Source of the DNA: Symsagittifera roscoffensis
Lineage: Eukaryota; Xenacoelomorpha; Acoela; Convolutidae
Assembly: GCF_963678635.1 (NCBI RefSeq)
Contig: NC_087070.1
Span: 30,594,390 to 30,658,389, forward strand
Length of the DNA: 64,000 nt
Direction of reading: 5' to 3'
Shown piece after piece: positions 10,151-22,081 of the stretch; position 1 is the first letter of the stretch, and each line of letters starts with the position of its first letter. The notes under the pieces are model-generated. The model did no database searches, had not been told where the DNA came from, and was given only the letters and a program-made list of their open reading frames with translations. The position numbers and the translations under genes were made by a program.

Positions 10151-13100
10151 TTCGAGAGTGGGCGGAGCAATACGAAGCAAAATCCAATTGCCTGATTGCG
10201 CGACGTGGTTGTCAACGTGAAAGAAGTGACCAATTTTAATGATGTTTTACATAATTATTAGTCAAATAAGTTTCGAAATAAGGCCGCAAAATCGAAACAT
10301 GCATTTGAATTCATTTTGTTGTTTTTAATGCGACTTAAAGCTTCAAGTTTCAATTTCCATCAAATTGACTTTTGACCTCTCTTCTCTTTTGCAGGCACGG
10401 GTGCACACAGTGTTGAAGCAGCAGAAGGAGAAGACGCACAATGTTGAGTCAGTGAAGTCCCTCACCGCCGAAAGGTATGATTGAAAGCTTCAACACCTCG
10501 ACTAACTTATTCACCATATACACCGGGCGAAGTTCTTAGGCGTACATGTTGAGCATTTCTATATTAACATGATCGCGTAAAATTTGGGCGGAACAAGTAA
10601 GAAAGCAATTATTTAACAATAATTGTTAAAATTGTATCAGATAATTAAAAGCCAGAATACTCACTTTAAGATAGGGCTTGTTAGAAATGATTGTCAGAAA
10701 TCTAAAAAGGATTGTAAAAAAGTGAGTGTTAGAAAAGATTTTACAAAAAAACGAGGATTACAATAGAGTTTATAAACCTCAATCATAGTTTTTCCATCGA
10801 GTTAATTTACGCTATCATACGCTTATTATGATTCAGAAGTGTTGGAACTTTGGTTTTTATGTGGCTGTGGCAATATTCTAGGGATGCGTTGAAGTCTCAG
10901 CTGGAGAGTGTGCGGATGAGAGTGGAGGACATGAGCAGGGAGGTGGACATGGGACAGCTGGAGAGGGAGAGACTACAGAAGGATACACACTCTCTGTCCC
11001 TGTTGAACACACAGCTCAATCAACAGATGCAACACAGGGACACACTCCACAAACAAAAGTAAGTAGAAGATACAACGACTTTAATTGCAGAGTTCAACGA
11101 ATTTATTGTTTTTAGAAGATATCTCAGCGATTGTGAGCTTATTGCTAAGCTGAATCCTGCCGAATGATTGAACAGCAGTTTAGAGTATGAAGATGTTCAT
11201 GGCTCTTCTTCCTTTTCTTTGCCTCACATACTCATCAGTTTTATGGCGTAACGATTGATTCTGCTAAGTTAGTCATGAACCAAATATGAGTTTTAGAATC
11301 ATCGGAAATCATAAGTCAAATTTTACAAGTAAAAAATATAAGTAACATCATAACAATGCGTTTACTACATTTTTATAACCTATTTTTTGTTGTGATAGTG
11401 TGCGGTATTAAGCTTACCAATTTTCTCAAATGCTTGCAATCTTGAATTTTTTGCACGAAATTGATCAATCAGTGTTATAAACAAAATAAAACTAAAATTT
11501 TTAAAATTTAGAACTTGAGATTTACTAATTGTAGCACAGACCGTAACAAACCGTGTGATCTCTAAAATATTTTAGGAGGAAAATAAAAACCTCTTTCACC
11601 ATTTAGTGAGCCAGGAGAAAGCTTCTTTTCTATGGAATTTTATGAAATTTCTATGAATGGCAGGAATGACAAGTTGGATTTGGTTTTTAAATTATTAAAA
11701 TCAATATGGCAGAAACTGCAATTAAATGACTACTCAGAATTAAATTTCGTTTTCACGCTGATGAGGGATCCATTTTTTTAAAAAAAATGTTATCACTTTT
11801 ACTTCTTGTCTTATTTAATAAACAACGCCGTTTTCTGTCAACTGCGCAGTATCAAACTCTAAGTACCTCAGCTCAATTACTTAGTTACAGGTTAAGAACT
11901 TTTCTATTAGAATTACTGAATCAGTTAATAGCTAGATGTATAATAATTTCAACTTCCGCGTGCTTATTTGCGCAGAAGTAACTTCCATGCTGGATGTCGA
12001 CAACGATGCTGGGTTGGAATCTTATTGCAAACTTAAAATTTTCCACTAAAAAATTAATTGTCGGCCGATGGTATCTCCTCAATTTTTGTCGGCTTGGTTA
12101 TCACAAAACGGAATTTTCCTATGATACAAACAAAAATCATTTCATTTGTTCTTAAAATGGTGCAGGTATTTGAGTTCCAAGAAGATTTGCTAATTTTAAA
12201 AACTATTTGACAACGATAAATAGATAAATTTTTGCCTCTTTATTTTTTCTTTTTGTTATTTTATGGAAGCCTGTCAAAATCAAATCGTTTGCAAAAGTTT
12301 GAGCATAAAATGCTCCTGTTTGGACTGTAAAATGAGATTTTAAGTAGAACAAGGCTGCTCGTTTCAGGGCAAATCCCCGAATAATTGGAATGCCGTTTTA
12401 ATTCAATGAAAAAAAAAGTTGTCAAAAAATGATGAAATAATCGAAAGACATTTTTTTCCATTTTATTTCACCTCACGCTATGTAAAGTACAAAGATACAT
12501 ATTTTAATAGCACGAAACTTATCATGCGTTAACTACAGTGCTGATTTAAATTAACCGGGCTACGTAAGGGGCTCACTTTGATATATGTATGTCTGTGATA
12601 GACTGGGTATTTTCGGCGTAATTTTTGATTAACTAAGAAAAGTCAAAATGACCCATTTTTGGGGTAAAATTTCGGGCCCGAATTTCGCAAAAGAAATTAC
12701 ACCATATTAAATCTGCTAAAATTTTAAGCAAGTTTTGTCTTCATAAGGGTTCACCTAAACAACCCAATTTGAGAAAAATGCGTTTTAAATTTCAAGTTTA
12801 GCGCGTTTTTTCCGGTTAATTTAAATCAGCACTGTATTCCAAATTGAAAATTTTTCTGTTTTCTTTGGACTAAGTAACTGTCATTCCCTTCCGTGTCTGC
12901 TAGCTTGCAATGCTATTTTTGTGGTATCGCAAGTGATGCCACAAGTCCGCTTCGACTCTGTGTTTAAAAAATCATGTCAAATATGGCTCGTTAAAAAGTC
13001 GAAATTGGTCTGGATAAAAGAAACACGACGAGCACAAGTAATCCGTCTCTTTCTTCGAAAATCGGAATAGTGTGCAAAAGAATGTCAGGTTTGTGCCCAC

Positions 13101-16100
13101 TCTTGAAATACTTATCTTTATTTGAAAAATATGAATCATGTCTGATTTTTTATAGTAAATTTCTTAACGCCTGAAACTGGCATATATTTTTGTATCGCAA
13201 GTGATGCAAAGCTTTTGAGTGTGTTTGTCATGTTGTGTTGTAGAGTAGAAGAGTTGCGTGTGGAGTGGGAGAAGAGCAAGAGTGGGCTGGAAGTGGTTGA
13301 AAGTGGGCTGAAGAGCCAGATCGACAGTCTCACACACTACTACAAGGTAACAAAGGGTTCTCATTCTTGTCCAGAACGCTAATTATACACACCTCCCCAC
13401 CTCGAGAACAAGAGCTCATGCACATAGTACACGGATACTTACGGGACGTAGCAAATAATTTTATCGCCCAAAATGATGTATATTTTAATTGGTGCGGTTG
13501 CAGCAACAATCGTTCATGGCGAGCAGCATCAATTATGATTTTTATCAGGAACATTATTTAGAAATAAATAAATAATGAACTTCTTTAAGGACAAACTGGC
13601 CAGTGAAGCAAAGGAGTACAGTGAAAAGATTGAAGAACTGAAGTTGAGGTTGAAGAAGTACGAGGAGTCCAATTCGAGTGACCACTCGGGATCCGGAAGT
13701 GCTCTGCGCGCTATGGTCTCAGAAGAGCAACTGAGTGTAGTCACGTCAGGTGCATCACTCACCGCTGTTAATCCAAATGGTTAAGGATTTTACACTTGCG
13801 AGCAGTATAGTGTATTAGTACGAACCTTCTTTTTTGCTAACTTAACTCGCATATACAAGTGTTGAGTTCGTGGCTTTTTGCTATTATCACGGTCTGTAGC
13901 ATTGGAATTTTCATAGCATCTGTTCTCTGCTTTATGTGTGGCTAGTGTAAGTGATTTATTAAGCGTCCGTGGCTGAGTTGTCAGTGTGTGAGACTCGTAA
14001 TCTCTAGGGCGAAGTTTGTCCGAAGCTTCGCCTCATTATTTAAAATAGAAATTTAAATGATACCAGCTGCTGTTCGATAAGTATCAAATGAAGAAAGGAA
14101 ATCAGAATTGTTTTATTTTTTTATCGTAATTTTCGAATAAGATTGAAATGTTCGAATAAGGTTAAAATCGCCTTCAGAAGCATTGCTTTGTGAGCAGGTT
14201 TTCAAACTGGCTCCTCAGTTTCTGAGCCATACGCTCTGAATGAGTAATTATCATTCCAATGATTAATTAGGTTCCAATCTGCTGATGCGACCGTCGGCCA
14301 AACGTGCTCCTCCCATTGGCATGGAGAGATCAGAAGGAGATGGCATAGAGTCAGACTCAAACAGTGACCTCATCCTCCATTACGGCGGTGGAACAAGACT
14401 CAACAGCAGAGGAGGAAACTCAACGCCTACCCCAAATAAGGAAACGAATTACGTGCCTTTTGACCAACTGCTATCGTCGCCCCCAATCAGTGCTAGTCAC
14501 CAATCTACAGTGCCCAATATGTTCTCTGTTTTCCAAAATCAAGACTCGCCCAGGTCGCCTTCAGGTAACACTCTAGTTTTATGTAATTTTAATTTTAAAA
14601 TCTATGAAAAGCAAACCTTTTATTTCAAGAGTAACTGATTGCTCTGCAATAATTTTCCTGATGAGCAAAAGTTAAAGAACTTTGGAGAATTTTTGGTAGC
14701 AATAATATAAAACTCAAAGAGATATTTAGCTGTACCAATTTTCTCCTAATAATTCATAAATTGCGTTCTTTCGGTCACAAAATTCATATTTTTGCTGCAA
14801 TGACTTAGTGTTTGGATTTGTTTTTTTTCCCAGAATCATCTTCAGTTTCGAGAAGCAGAAAAGTGTCGATGAACGAAAGCTTTGTTATTCCCTCACCTGC
14901 CGCATCCGCCGCGGAAGTGCGCAAACAGCAGAAGAAAATAGCACACTTGACAGAACTGCTTGGCGAGAGTGAGTTGAATATCCAGCGTCTCACAGACCAG
15001 AGTCAAGTGCTGAAAGATGAGATCAGAAGACTGGAGGGAAACTGGACTGATACTTCGAAGAATATGGAATACCTGAAAAATGTACTCATTAAGGCAAGTT
15101 ACCCTGGTCCAAAACTTCTAATCAAAATAATTTCATATATGAACAAGGATTGCCGGTTGCTGTGCAAGTAGTACAGGATGTTCTGACCATACTCATAAAA
15201 ACCTGAAAAGCTTTTTCATTTTTTTCTTTTCAAATTAGTGTCGATTTTTGTGAGTCTTGTAATGAAAGGATCTGACGAAAACATATTTAAATATAGAATT
15301 TAAACATATTTGACAGTCACAGCAAAACAGGCGAATCAGGTAACGGTTCTATTCAAAAATTGTCTAGAAAAAAAATTCTAATAGCACAAATGGTCGATTT
15401 TCAATGGTCGGAACAAAAACATACTCATTAAGGCAAAACCTCCAATCATGACATTTTCAAATATGAAAAACGTTTCTTCTACAATTTTTTAAAACTTCTT
15501 ACGTACAAAAATTCCTATGAAACGTCTACGATAAGCACTTTTTCTACATGAATTTGTATGATCATAAACGAAAATTAAAAAAAAAAACGTTTTGTCCAGC
15601 TTGGTTTTTGTGTTGTCCGAAAATACAATAACCAAGGTTTGTCATACAAGAAAACTCAGAGATTAAGTGGAAATAATTACTCAGATAAATTGAATCTGCA
15701 AATTTGCATTCCGATGTTCGACTCCGGCAAGTAGCAATAATTTTATTCTTTGGTGGTAATTTAGCTGCATAGAATTGGCTATGTGTTAGCTGCTTTATTG
15801 CTGGTTAGTGTCAGTAGATTTACAAGCTACGGTGGCGCAGATTATGTGTAAAAGTGATAACATTTATTCAGAGTTAAGAACGTAGTGAGTGCTCTTATAT
15901 AGGTTTTGCTGATTTTTTTTTCGGAAAAAGTCTTGAAGTTTGTTCACGCTCAGTTTTGATTTTTTCGCGGTTTGACTTGTGGTTTCTTTTTAAGTTCAGT
16001 GCATTTCCATAAAACGAAGGCAAACTCCACTATCGAGCAGCAAAAGTGTAAAGGTCACGAAAGGCGTGATCGACTTCTAATTTCGAAAATGGAAATTAGT

Positions 16101-17860
16101 TATCAGATTTCCCAGCGAAATAAAATTTTTTCTTATTGATCCAGTTTTCTCACATTGGGTCACTTCTTACAAAAAGTGTCCATCATAAATTGTTCTTCAA
16201 ATTATGAGGTCGATAGTTCATTAAAACTAACATACTGCTTAGATTTTCCTGCCTAATCTGTTTTAACCTGTTTTTTGTAGAAAAGCTGATATGGACTTCG
16301 GAAAAGTTCCTTTTTAATCTTATAATCTTATACATTTTCTATAGAAATTTCGTCACTATTCTCGAAACCTACTTACTAAATCTGATATTAAGAGTTCAAT
16401 CTAAAAATTCAGGGTGCAAAAATTTTCTATCTAATGGAAAGCAGAGCCCATTCTCATGCTTTACTAGAGAAAAGTTTACGGATTTTAATAAAAGTCAATT
16501 TTTTTATCGACGAAAAATACCCAGCCAAATCTGAGATAAAGACTTCAATTGGTAGAGCATGTGGTATTTTTCTTCTTTAATTGAGCTGTGAATCCTCTAC
16601 TGAAGGAGTGAAACACTGGGGTTAAGCGTAATGTCAATTCTTTTGAAATTCTGAAAATTGCGCATATCCGTATCAGCACAATACATGATTAAAAATATAA
16701 GAAGAGGTAGATCCGGCATTAGCTGGGCCACTAGTTGCGAGGACAGATGCGAGGACAGGAGTCTCCTAATCAACAGGTCGGATTATCAAGTAACATTTTA
16801 GTAGTTTTTTGGTCGAATTTTTGTTGCATAACATTGGCAATGTGATAGAAACTGTAGCTGCTTTATTGGTGGCTAGTGTTAGTAAAATTACCAGCGGCTG
16901 TAGTGCAGATGTGAGAGCATGATATTCCTAATCTCAACAAAAGTTTTTTCAAGGTGTTCTCTTTGCTTGAGCGCAGCTTCGCCTCTGTGTAAAATATTAA
17001 CTTCGAAGCTATGAATTTGTAGGGATAAGCATTGTTTTGTTGGGAGTTTTTTTATTGTCTATAACATATTTGTTAGTGCAGATGCGGCTTAATAAAAAAT
17101 ATTACTCCAAGACGAAACAAATGTTAGTCGAGAAAAAATTCATTTTCCGCGATAGAAAACAACCCGAACATTCATCCCTCTGCTGGATAAATATTTGATT
17201 TGAATGTAGCTGCAATGAAGACAAGAATTGATTGGCAACAAAAATTTTAGTGTTTCTTGTTTTTTGTTAGCTTGGAGTTCAATCCTAAAACGTTTGTCGG
17301 CAACTTTGCTGCATACCAGATGCGTATTAGAAAATTGACCTTGAGCTGGGTTTGCGGATCTATAGAAATATTGAACTACCACTAGCGACAAAAGGGAAAT
17401 GAAGGCCTATAGCCATTGGTATTCATTGCTTCGACTAGGTGTAGAGGATGCGAGTTTTCATTTAATGCTGTGTGCGTTCGTATTTCAGTTCTGGAAGCTA
17501 CCAGGATGCACAGAGAAAGAACAGCTGGTCCCTGTGCTGACGATGTTGCTGAAGCTGAACTCTGAGGAAAAGTCGCTGGTGCAAGAGCTATCCTTAGGTC
17601 AGTTTCTCAATTGCTCAAAATTATTCATACAAGAAAAATATGCAAGTGTAATTTGTGTAATCCTTACTCTGAAACATTTAAATATGGAGCATTTTGACCC
17701 AAATGTGCGACAGAAACCCAAGTGCTTCAAACTAATATTTCGTTTTTCGGCTATAAGTGGACGTTTTTCAGGTGAAGGGGGTGCTAGTAACATGCCTGGA
17801 AATATTCCCGCGGCTTCAACCTGGTCCAGCTATATGCCAAGGTGGTCTGGTCTGATGTGA
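9664..17860 (+). CDS. GCC2: GCC2-like GRIP-domain golgin, C-terminal nine exons
   Basis: Exons: 9664-9783, 10395-10474, 10882-11058, 13244-13346, 13590-13779, 14271-14564, 14834-15093, 17489-17597 and 17772-17860 (stop TGA). All junction phases agree and give about 470 residues. The first five exons and 14834-15093 encode heptad-rich coiled coil. 14271-14564 is a low-complexity Ser/Pro/Asn linker. The end carries a GRIP domain: NMEYLKNVL, then LVPVLTMLLKLNSEEKSLV, then WSSYMPRWSGL. GRIP domains bind Arl1-type GTPases through the conserved Tyr and place golgins on the trans-Golgi, where GCC2 (GCC185) tethers endosome-derived vesicles. The domain and linker order resemble GCC2 more than golgin-245 or golgin-97; the exact orthologue is inferred. 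Human GCC2 is about 1,680 residues, so the 5' exons lie upstream of the window or are unrecognised. The intron after 15093 has a GC donor. Confidence 0.85.
10151..10394. other. Intron sequence upstream of exon 2
   Basis: AT-rich intron ending in a polypyrimidine tract and TTTTGCAG at 10394. No other feature seen. Confidence 0.5.
11059..12535. other. GCC2 intron 3, no other gene
   Basis: The intron opens with a strong GTAAGT donor at 11059. It is AT-rich, and small open frames on both strands are not supported. Confidence 0.5.
12536..12834. mobile_element. TA-flanked MITE (Tc1/mariner-like), copy 1
   Basis: A perfect 23-bp terminal inverted repeat starts CAGTGCTGATTTAAATTAAC at 12536 and closes at 12834, flanked by TA on both sides. 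The 299-bp length, TA duplication and lack of coding sequence fit a Tc1/mariner-type MITE. A related copy in the opposite orientation lies at 41829-42412. It sits in the GCC2 intron. Confidence 0.85.
13792..14035 (+). repeat. tRNA-like SINE candidate, copy 1
   Basis: TACACTTGCGAGCAG... and GTACGAACCTTCTTTTTT are followed by a tRNA-like head near 13970 (CGTGGCTGAGT, then GAGACTCGTAATCTCTAGG). The same order recurs at 18154-18505. The B box is degenerate. It lies in a GCC2 intron. Confidence 0.5.
15143..15415 (-). repeat. Helentron-like element (subfamily 2), short complete copy
   Basis: On the minus strand it starts TGTTCCGACCATTG at 15415. Near 15180 it carries the inverted GGTCnGAACATCC. 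Then come a hairpin (CTGTGC-TACTT-GCACAG), CAACCGGCAATCCTTGT and the end at 15143. The full order of parts seen in subfamily 1 is present in 273 bp, so this is an internal-deletion form. It lies just inside the GC-AG intron of the GCC2 gene. Confidence 0.65.
15865..16180 (+). repeat. Dispersed repeat R2, copy 3
   Basis: Landmarks in order: AAAAAGTCTTGAAGTTTGTT, TTCGCGGTTTGACTTGTG, AACGAAGGCAAACTCCACTA, AAGGCGTGATCGACTTCTAA, CCCAGCGAAATAAAATTTT. No coding sequence. Confidence 0.55.
16181..16845. other. GCC2 intron interior, no feature seen
   Basis: AT-rich; nothing supportable. Confidence 0.4.
16846..17000 (+). repeat. SINE-like tail fragment
   Basis: Contains TAGCTGCTTTATTGGTGGCT and ends GCAGCTTCGCCTCTGTGTAA. 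The first part recurs at about 15790, and the tail motif recurs at about 9505 and 18475. It is therefore part of a dispersed short family, probably linked to the tRNA-like heads at 13970 and 18315. Confidence 0.45.
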
Positions 17861-17863
17861 AGA

Positions 17864-17869
17864 AATAAA
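17864..17869 (+). promoter_or_regulatory. Possible poly(A) signal of the GCC2-like gene
   Basis: AATAAA only three bases after the TGA stop. If used, the 3' UTR would be very short. The background is AT-rich, so chance occurrence is possible. Confidence 0.35.
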
Positions 17870-18153
17870 ACGAAAAGTCAGAAAGTTATACCGAAAAAGA
17901 AAAACTACTTAGGTATTTAGCTTTGTGCGAAGGACTCATTTATCCATTTCTTTAATTGTGACTCGGGAATTTTGATTATCCTTGTACTGTGTTTCAATTA
18001 TTAGTAGCCATTTTAACATATCTCACCAATATGGTAATAAAATTGAATTGTAATTTAAATGCTTCTGTGCGCAAGTTCAATCAGTTTCCAGGTGACAGGG
18101 CGGAGTTTCTTGATCTTAGTCAGTCTGCTTTCAAACCACTTTTCTGTTTGATT

Positions 18154-18505
18154 ACACTTGCGAGCATTAGTGTATCAGTACGAACCTTCTTTTTTCTAAC
18201 TTAACTCGAAAATAAAAAATCATTAAAACTGCTCACTTATTTGGTGGCTCTTTTGCTATAATCACGATCAGTAGTTCTCTGCTTTTTTGTTGCTCGTGTT
18301 CGTGACTTTTTCAGCGTTCGTGGCTGAGTGGTTAGTGCATGAGACTCATAATTTCTAGGTTGCAGATCGCATCCAAGACGTAGCCAAATTTTTACATATT
18401 CGAGGCATACTTCTACTTTTTCTAATTGCACTTAATAGAGCTGCTTTTTGTCGTGTTCTCAACAGTGCTGGCAAATCGCAGCTTTGTCTCTGTGTAAATG
18501 CCTGT
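18154..18505 (+). repeat. tRNA-like SINE candidate, copy 2
   Basis: TACACTTGCGAGCATTAGTG and GTACGAACCTTC lead to a tRNA-like head at 18315 (CGTGGCTGAGTGGTTAG as A-box-like, then GAGACTCATAATTTCTAGG). The tail is CGCAGCTTTGTCTCTGTGTA. Same organisation as 13792-14035. A tRNA fold cannot be closed. Confidence 0.5.
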
Positions 18506-18559
18506 ATTATGAAAATGTATGGGATATGAGATTTTTTTGAGACGTTATTTTTTAGAGAC

Positions 18560-19015
18560 GTGTTAGACTAAGAGAAATTTGGTTAAGACTTTTCTCGTAA
18601 ATCAGCATGATAATTTGAATACAAGTTCATTCGAAATAACAAAATTTTCTAAGCTCTAGTTGCAAAATGGCTAAGGTTTCTTTTAAGATTTTTCTAAATT
18701 CAATTTATTCCATTGTTAGAAAATTGGCAAATTCCACTTTCGAACAGCAAAAGTGTAAAAGTCACGAAAAACGTGATCAACTTCTATTTCCTAAAATGGC
18801 AGAATTACCAGCGAAACAAAAATCACCTATCGATTCAGTTTTTTCTTTGGGTTTATTTTTTCAATAAAGTGTTGATCGAAAACTGTTTCAATAAAGTGTT
18901 AATCGAAAACTGAAATTCAATGAGCTATAAGGGAAACTATTTAGTTTCAGCACAACTCGAAAAGTATGTTTTTTGTTTACATGCGTTCGTTGACTTTTTT
19001 CGAACTTTGTTAGTT
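18560..19015 (+). repeat. Dispersed repeat R2, copy 4
   Basis: Keeps GGCAAATTCCACTTTCGAAC, AGCAAAAGTGTAAAAGTCAC and CCAGCGAAACAAAAATCACC. The 3' motif is TTACATGCGTTCGTTGAC. A 28-bp internal duplication (CAATAAAGTGTTGATCGAAA, then CAATAAAGTGTTAATCGAAA) lies at about 18861-18912. Confidence 0.55.
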
Positions 19016-19085
19016 AGGATTCATTTTATTAAATTTCACTGACAATCAAACAAAGTCTTGTTGAGGAAAAAATATCGGAGAAAAA

Positions 19086-19330
19086 CTCATAATTAGCTCA
19101 ATCCTAAATTCCAGGAGTAACTCCTAACAAAATTATTTGATCTATTTTTTTTTGTTTGAGCACTTAATCTCAGATTTGGTAGGGTTCAAAACAAGGTTGG
19201 AAACCAAATCTTACACTCATAATTAAGTCACTTCTAAATTACATGGTAACTCTCTGGAAACGTACTTGAATCCATTTTCTTTTGTTTGAGCACCCAATCT
19301 CAGAATTGGTAGCGCTTAGAAAATATTCAA
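19086..19330 (+). repeat. Two-copy diverged tandem repeat, ~125-bp period
   Basis: ACTCATAATTAGCTCAATCC ... TTGTTTGAGCACTTAATCTC is followed by a second copy: ACTCATAATTAAGTCACTTC ... TTGTTTGAGCACCCAATCTC. Both end near TTGGTAG. No coding. Confidence 0.7.
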
Positions 19331-19494
19331 GAAAAATTAAAACTTAAAGAATTTTGTTTTCCATAGCGTTTTCTGTAGTACAAAAATGAGTAGCCGCTTA
19401 TACATGGAAAACGGATTATCGGCTACTCATCAATTTCAAAAGAGAAACCACTGTGGACTTAAATCTTTGAAACGTTTACCTTCGCTTAGAAATT

Positions 19495-19890
19495 TGTTAA
19501 GAAGAATGAAGGTAGTGAAAACTTGCTGATTTTTTTTCAGCAAAAGTCTAAATTTGTTCACGCTCAATTTTGAGTTCTCGCGGTTTGACTTGTGATTTCG
19601 TTTTAAATTCATGCATTTTCATAAAAGGAAGGCAAACTCCATTATCGAACAGCAAAAGCGTAAAGGTCACGAAAAACGTGATCGACTTCTAATTTTGAAA
19701 ATGGAAAATAATTATCAAACTTCCAAGCGGAAAATGGTCAATCACAAATTGTTTTACAAATTCAGAGAGCTGTAAGAGCATCTAATTGTTTATTCGAAAT
19801 TCAAGAATCGAAGATTTTTGAGAAAATAAGTAGGTTTTTTTTAGTTTTCTTGCGTTCATTACTCTTTTCCAACTGTCAGTTGGCTATGTT
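19495..19890 (+). repeat. Dispersed repeat R2, copy 5
   Basis: Landmarks: AAAAGTCTAAATTTGTTCAC, GCGGTTTGACTTGTGATTTC, AAAAGGAAGGCAAACTCCAT, CACGAAAAACGTGATCGAC. The 3' motif is TTGCGTTCATTACTCTTTTC. Confidence 0.55.
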
Positions 19891-19969
19891 TTCGATTTTC
19901 AAGTTTGAATCTAGTGTTTGTTCCACGTAGTTAAAAATTAGCAAAAAAAACATAAGTATTTTGTCAGAG

Positions 19970-20410
19970 TTCCCCAGGGGTTGCGAATTTGGTCTCCAAT
20001 TACGAATGCTCAAATCTTTTTAGTGTACGAGATACGACAATTTTTGTGATTTTTTCATTGTGTTCGGAAAACTTAATTACAAAAATTTTAATTTCTGAAC
20101 CCCGTATTTGTGTGCTGTCAAGAGTACTTTTAGGAATTGCGAATCTAGCCTCCAAATATGACTTATCAAATTCTTGTAGTTTTCGAGATATGACGTGTTT
20201 TATGATTTCTTTTTAGTTAAAAAAAATCAAATGATTTGAAATTCCTAATTTTGTAGTTGGGTACTGTAAGGGTACTCTCAGGAATTTTAATATCCAAATG
20301 CTTGTGTCCAAATGCGACTGCTCAAATGCTGTTTTTTTCGAGGTATGACGTTTTTTATGATTTTCAAAAAACTGTCAGAAAACTTAATGAACGTTTTTGA
20401 AAATTAAGCA
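19970..20410 (+). repeat. Three-copy degenerate tandem repeat, ~150-bp period
   Basis: Each unit contains a CAGGA/GGGGTTGCGAAT-like start, a segment CTCAAAT or ATCAAAT, then TTCGAGATATGACG with small changes, then TTTTATGATTT. Unit starts lie near 19970, 20120 and 20265. No protein frame persists across units. Confidence 0.6.
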
Positions 20411-20506
20411 TTTATTTTGCATGACTGGTTTTAAATTATATTATCTCGACCCCTAGTCACTTAATAAGTTTTGGTTTCATTCTTTGTTGTGCACGTAAAA
20501 AAATTT

Positions 20507-20573
20507 ACTTAGGTGCCTATTAGTAAAAAGGTTACTTAGGTGCCTATTAGTAAAAAGGTTACTGCCTATTAGT
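20507..20573 (+). repeat. Short tandem repeat, ~31-bp unit
   Basis: TTACTTAGGTGCCTATTAGT followed by AAAAAGG occurs twice, with a third shortened unit TTACTGCCTATTAGT. Confidence 0.8.
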
Positions 20574-22081
20574 CTGAGTACCGATATGTGATTGATTGAT
20601 ATCTGATATACGGAGGAGTTTTAGAAATATATTTTCTTAATTTGAACTAAGATTTTCATTGAAATTCTAATGCCAAATATCTCTTGAAACATTCGGATTT
20701 TTTCTACATTTATTTCACAAGCTTGTTATTATGATTCTTCTCAAACAAACAAGGGAAAGAATTATGCGTTTTGTTCATGTCAACTCAGATATCTTGACGC
20801 AAATTCTAGTTGATCGAATATGGTAGCAGTTTGAATTAGGTGATTCTGAATCCACTAAATGTTATCAAAATTATAAATATTCCTATAGCGATCGTAGTGT
20901 TACATTACAGTACGAAATGACTTTTTTCTACTCTCTAAAAAAGGTTTTTTTTTTCTACTCTCTAGGTTGTGGGTTTGATTCTACCACACTGTAGAGTTTT
21001 TTTTCGGAGTTAATTTTTACCAAATTTTTTCTTTTTTTGACAGTGTAGTGCTTTTCGTGCCATTTTCTAACATGCCGGTGTTAGCAAAATGCAGCTTCTC
21101 TTCTTTGTTCGATTATCGAGCGGAATTAATTATAATTATTGTTTCATTTTTTTCTAAGAATTCTTGAAAGTTTAGGAATTTTCATCTCAAATAATTCTTA
21201 AAGTCTGAAAGCTCTATTGTGGTATAATGTGTCGTCAAAACTCGAAAATTCAAAAAATGTTCAAAAACTCTCAATCTGTTAACTTTTTTCCTTGTTTTTT
21301 TACCTTTCTCTAATTGTCTTTTGGCTATTTTGCTTTTTTGTCAAACCATATTTGTGCATAATAAGGCTTTTTTTTTACTTTAAGAAAAGCGTTGACCATG
21401 AAAAAATTTGGAAAGAAAACATCAAAAGCAGGGATTTTGGGCGTCTGAAATATCTTTCTTATGAGCCGTCAAATACTTTTCATTTAGTTTTTTTGTTTTT
21501 ATCTGCTCTGATTTTTTTTGCCGTTTTTATGATGAAGTTTGTGAGTATGGTGGGTTAGATTTGTCTCTGCTTTACAATTTCAGACAATAACGAGAGTAGT
21601 AGATTTTGGAGCTGATCAGGGGAGGGGTTGTGTAGGGTGACCAGCATGTTTCAAGATAGGGACTAGAGCAGCCGGTCACCCAGCTATGTATTAACATTGA
21701 GTATGGAGTGTACAATGTATTAGGATAGGGAATAGGATTGGTAAGGTTTCATTGTTTGTGTGATGGTAAGAGAATGGTAAGAAAAATGTTTTTTTTTTTG
21801 GATTTGTGTATGATTTTTTTCGAAAAAACTTAAAAACACGATAAAAATTGGTATACTTCGATACAATTAAAAATTTCACTAGATGATCTTACTCTTTAAA
21901 ACAGTGCTCTGTTTGGTTGAAACTATAGTTAAACCTACTGAAACTTCGAAAAAAATTAATTTTTTGAGAAAAAAAAAATCACAAAGCAAGTATAAAAATT
22001 TTAAAAAAAACTACACATTCACATAAAATTAGCTATAAATTTCAAAACACGCACATCATGAATATTAATCAAGTTTCTCTA
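20574..22081. other. No gene recognised
   Basis: Very AT-rich. 21180-21360 weakly recalls the 3' part of R2. An open frame at 21292-21558 is hydrophobic and low complexity and is not supported. Confidence 0.4.
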
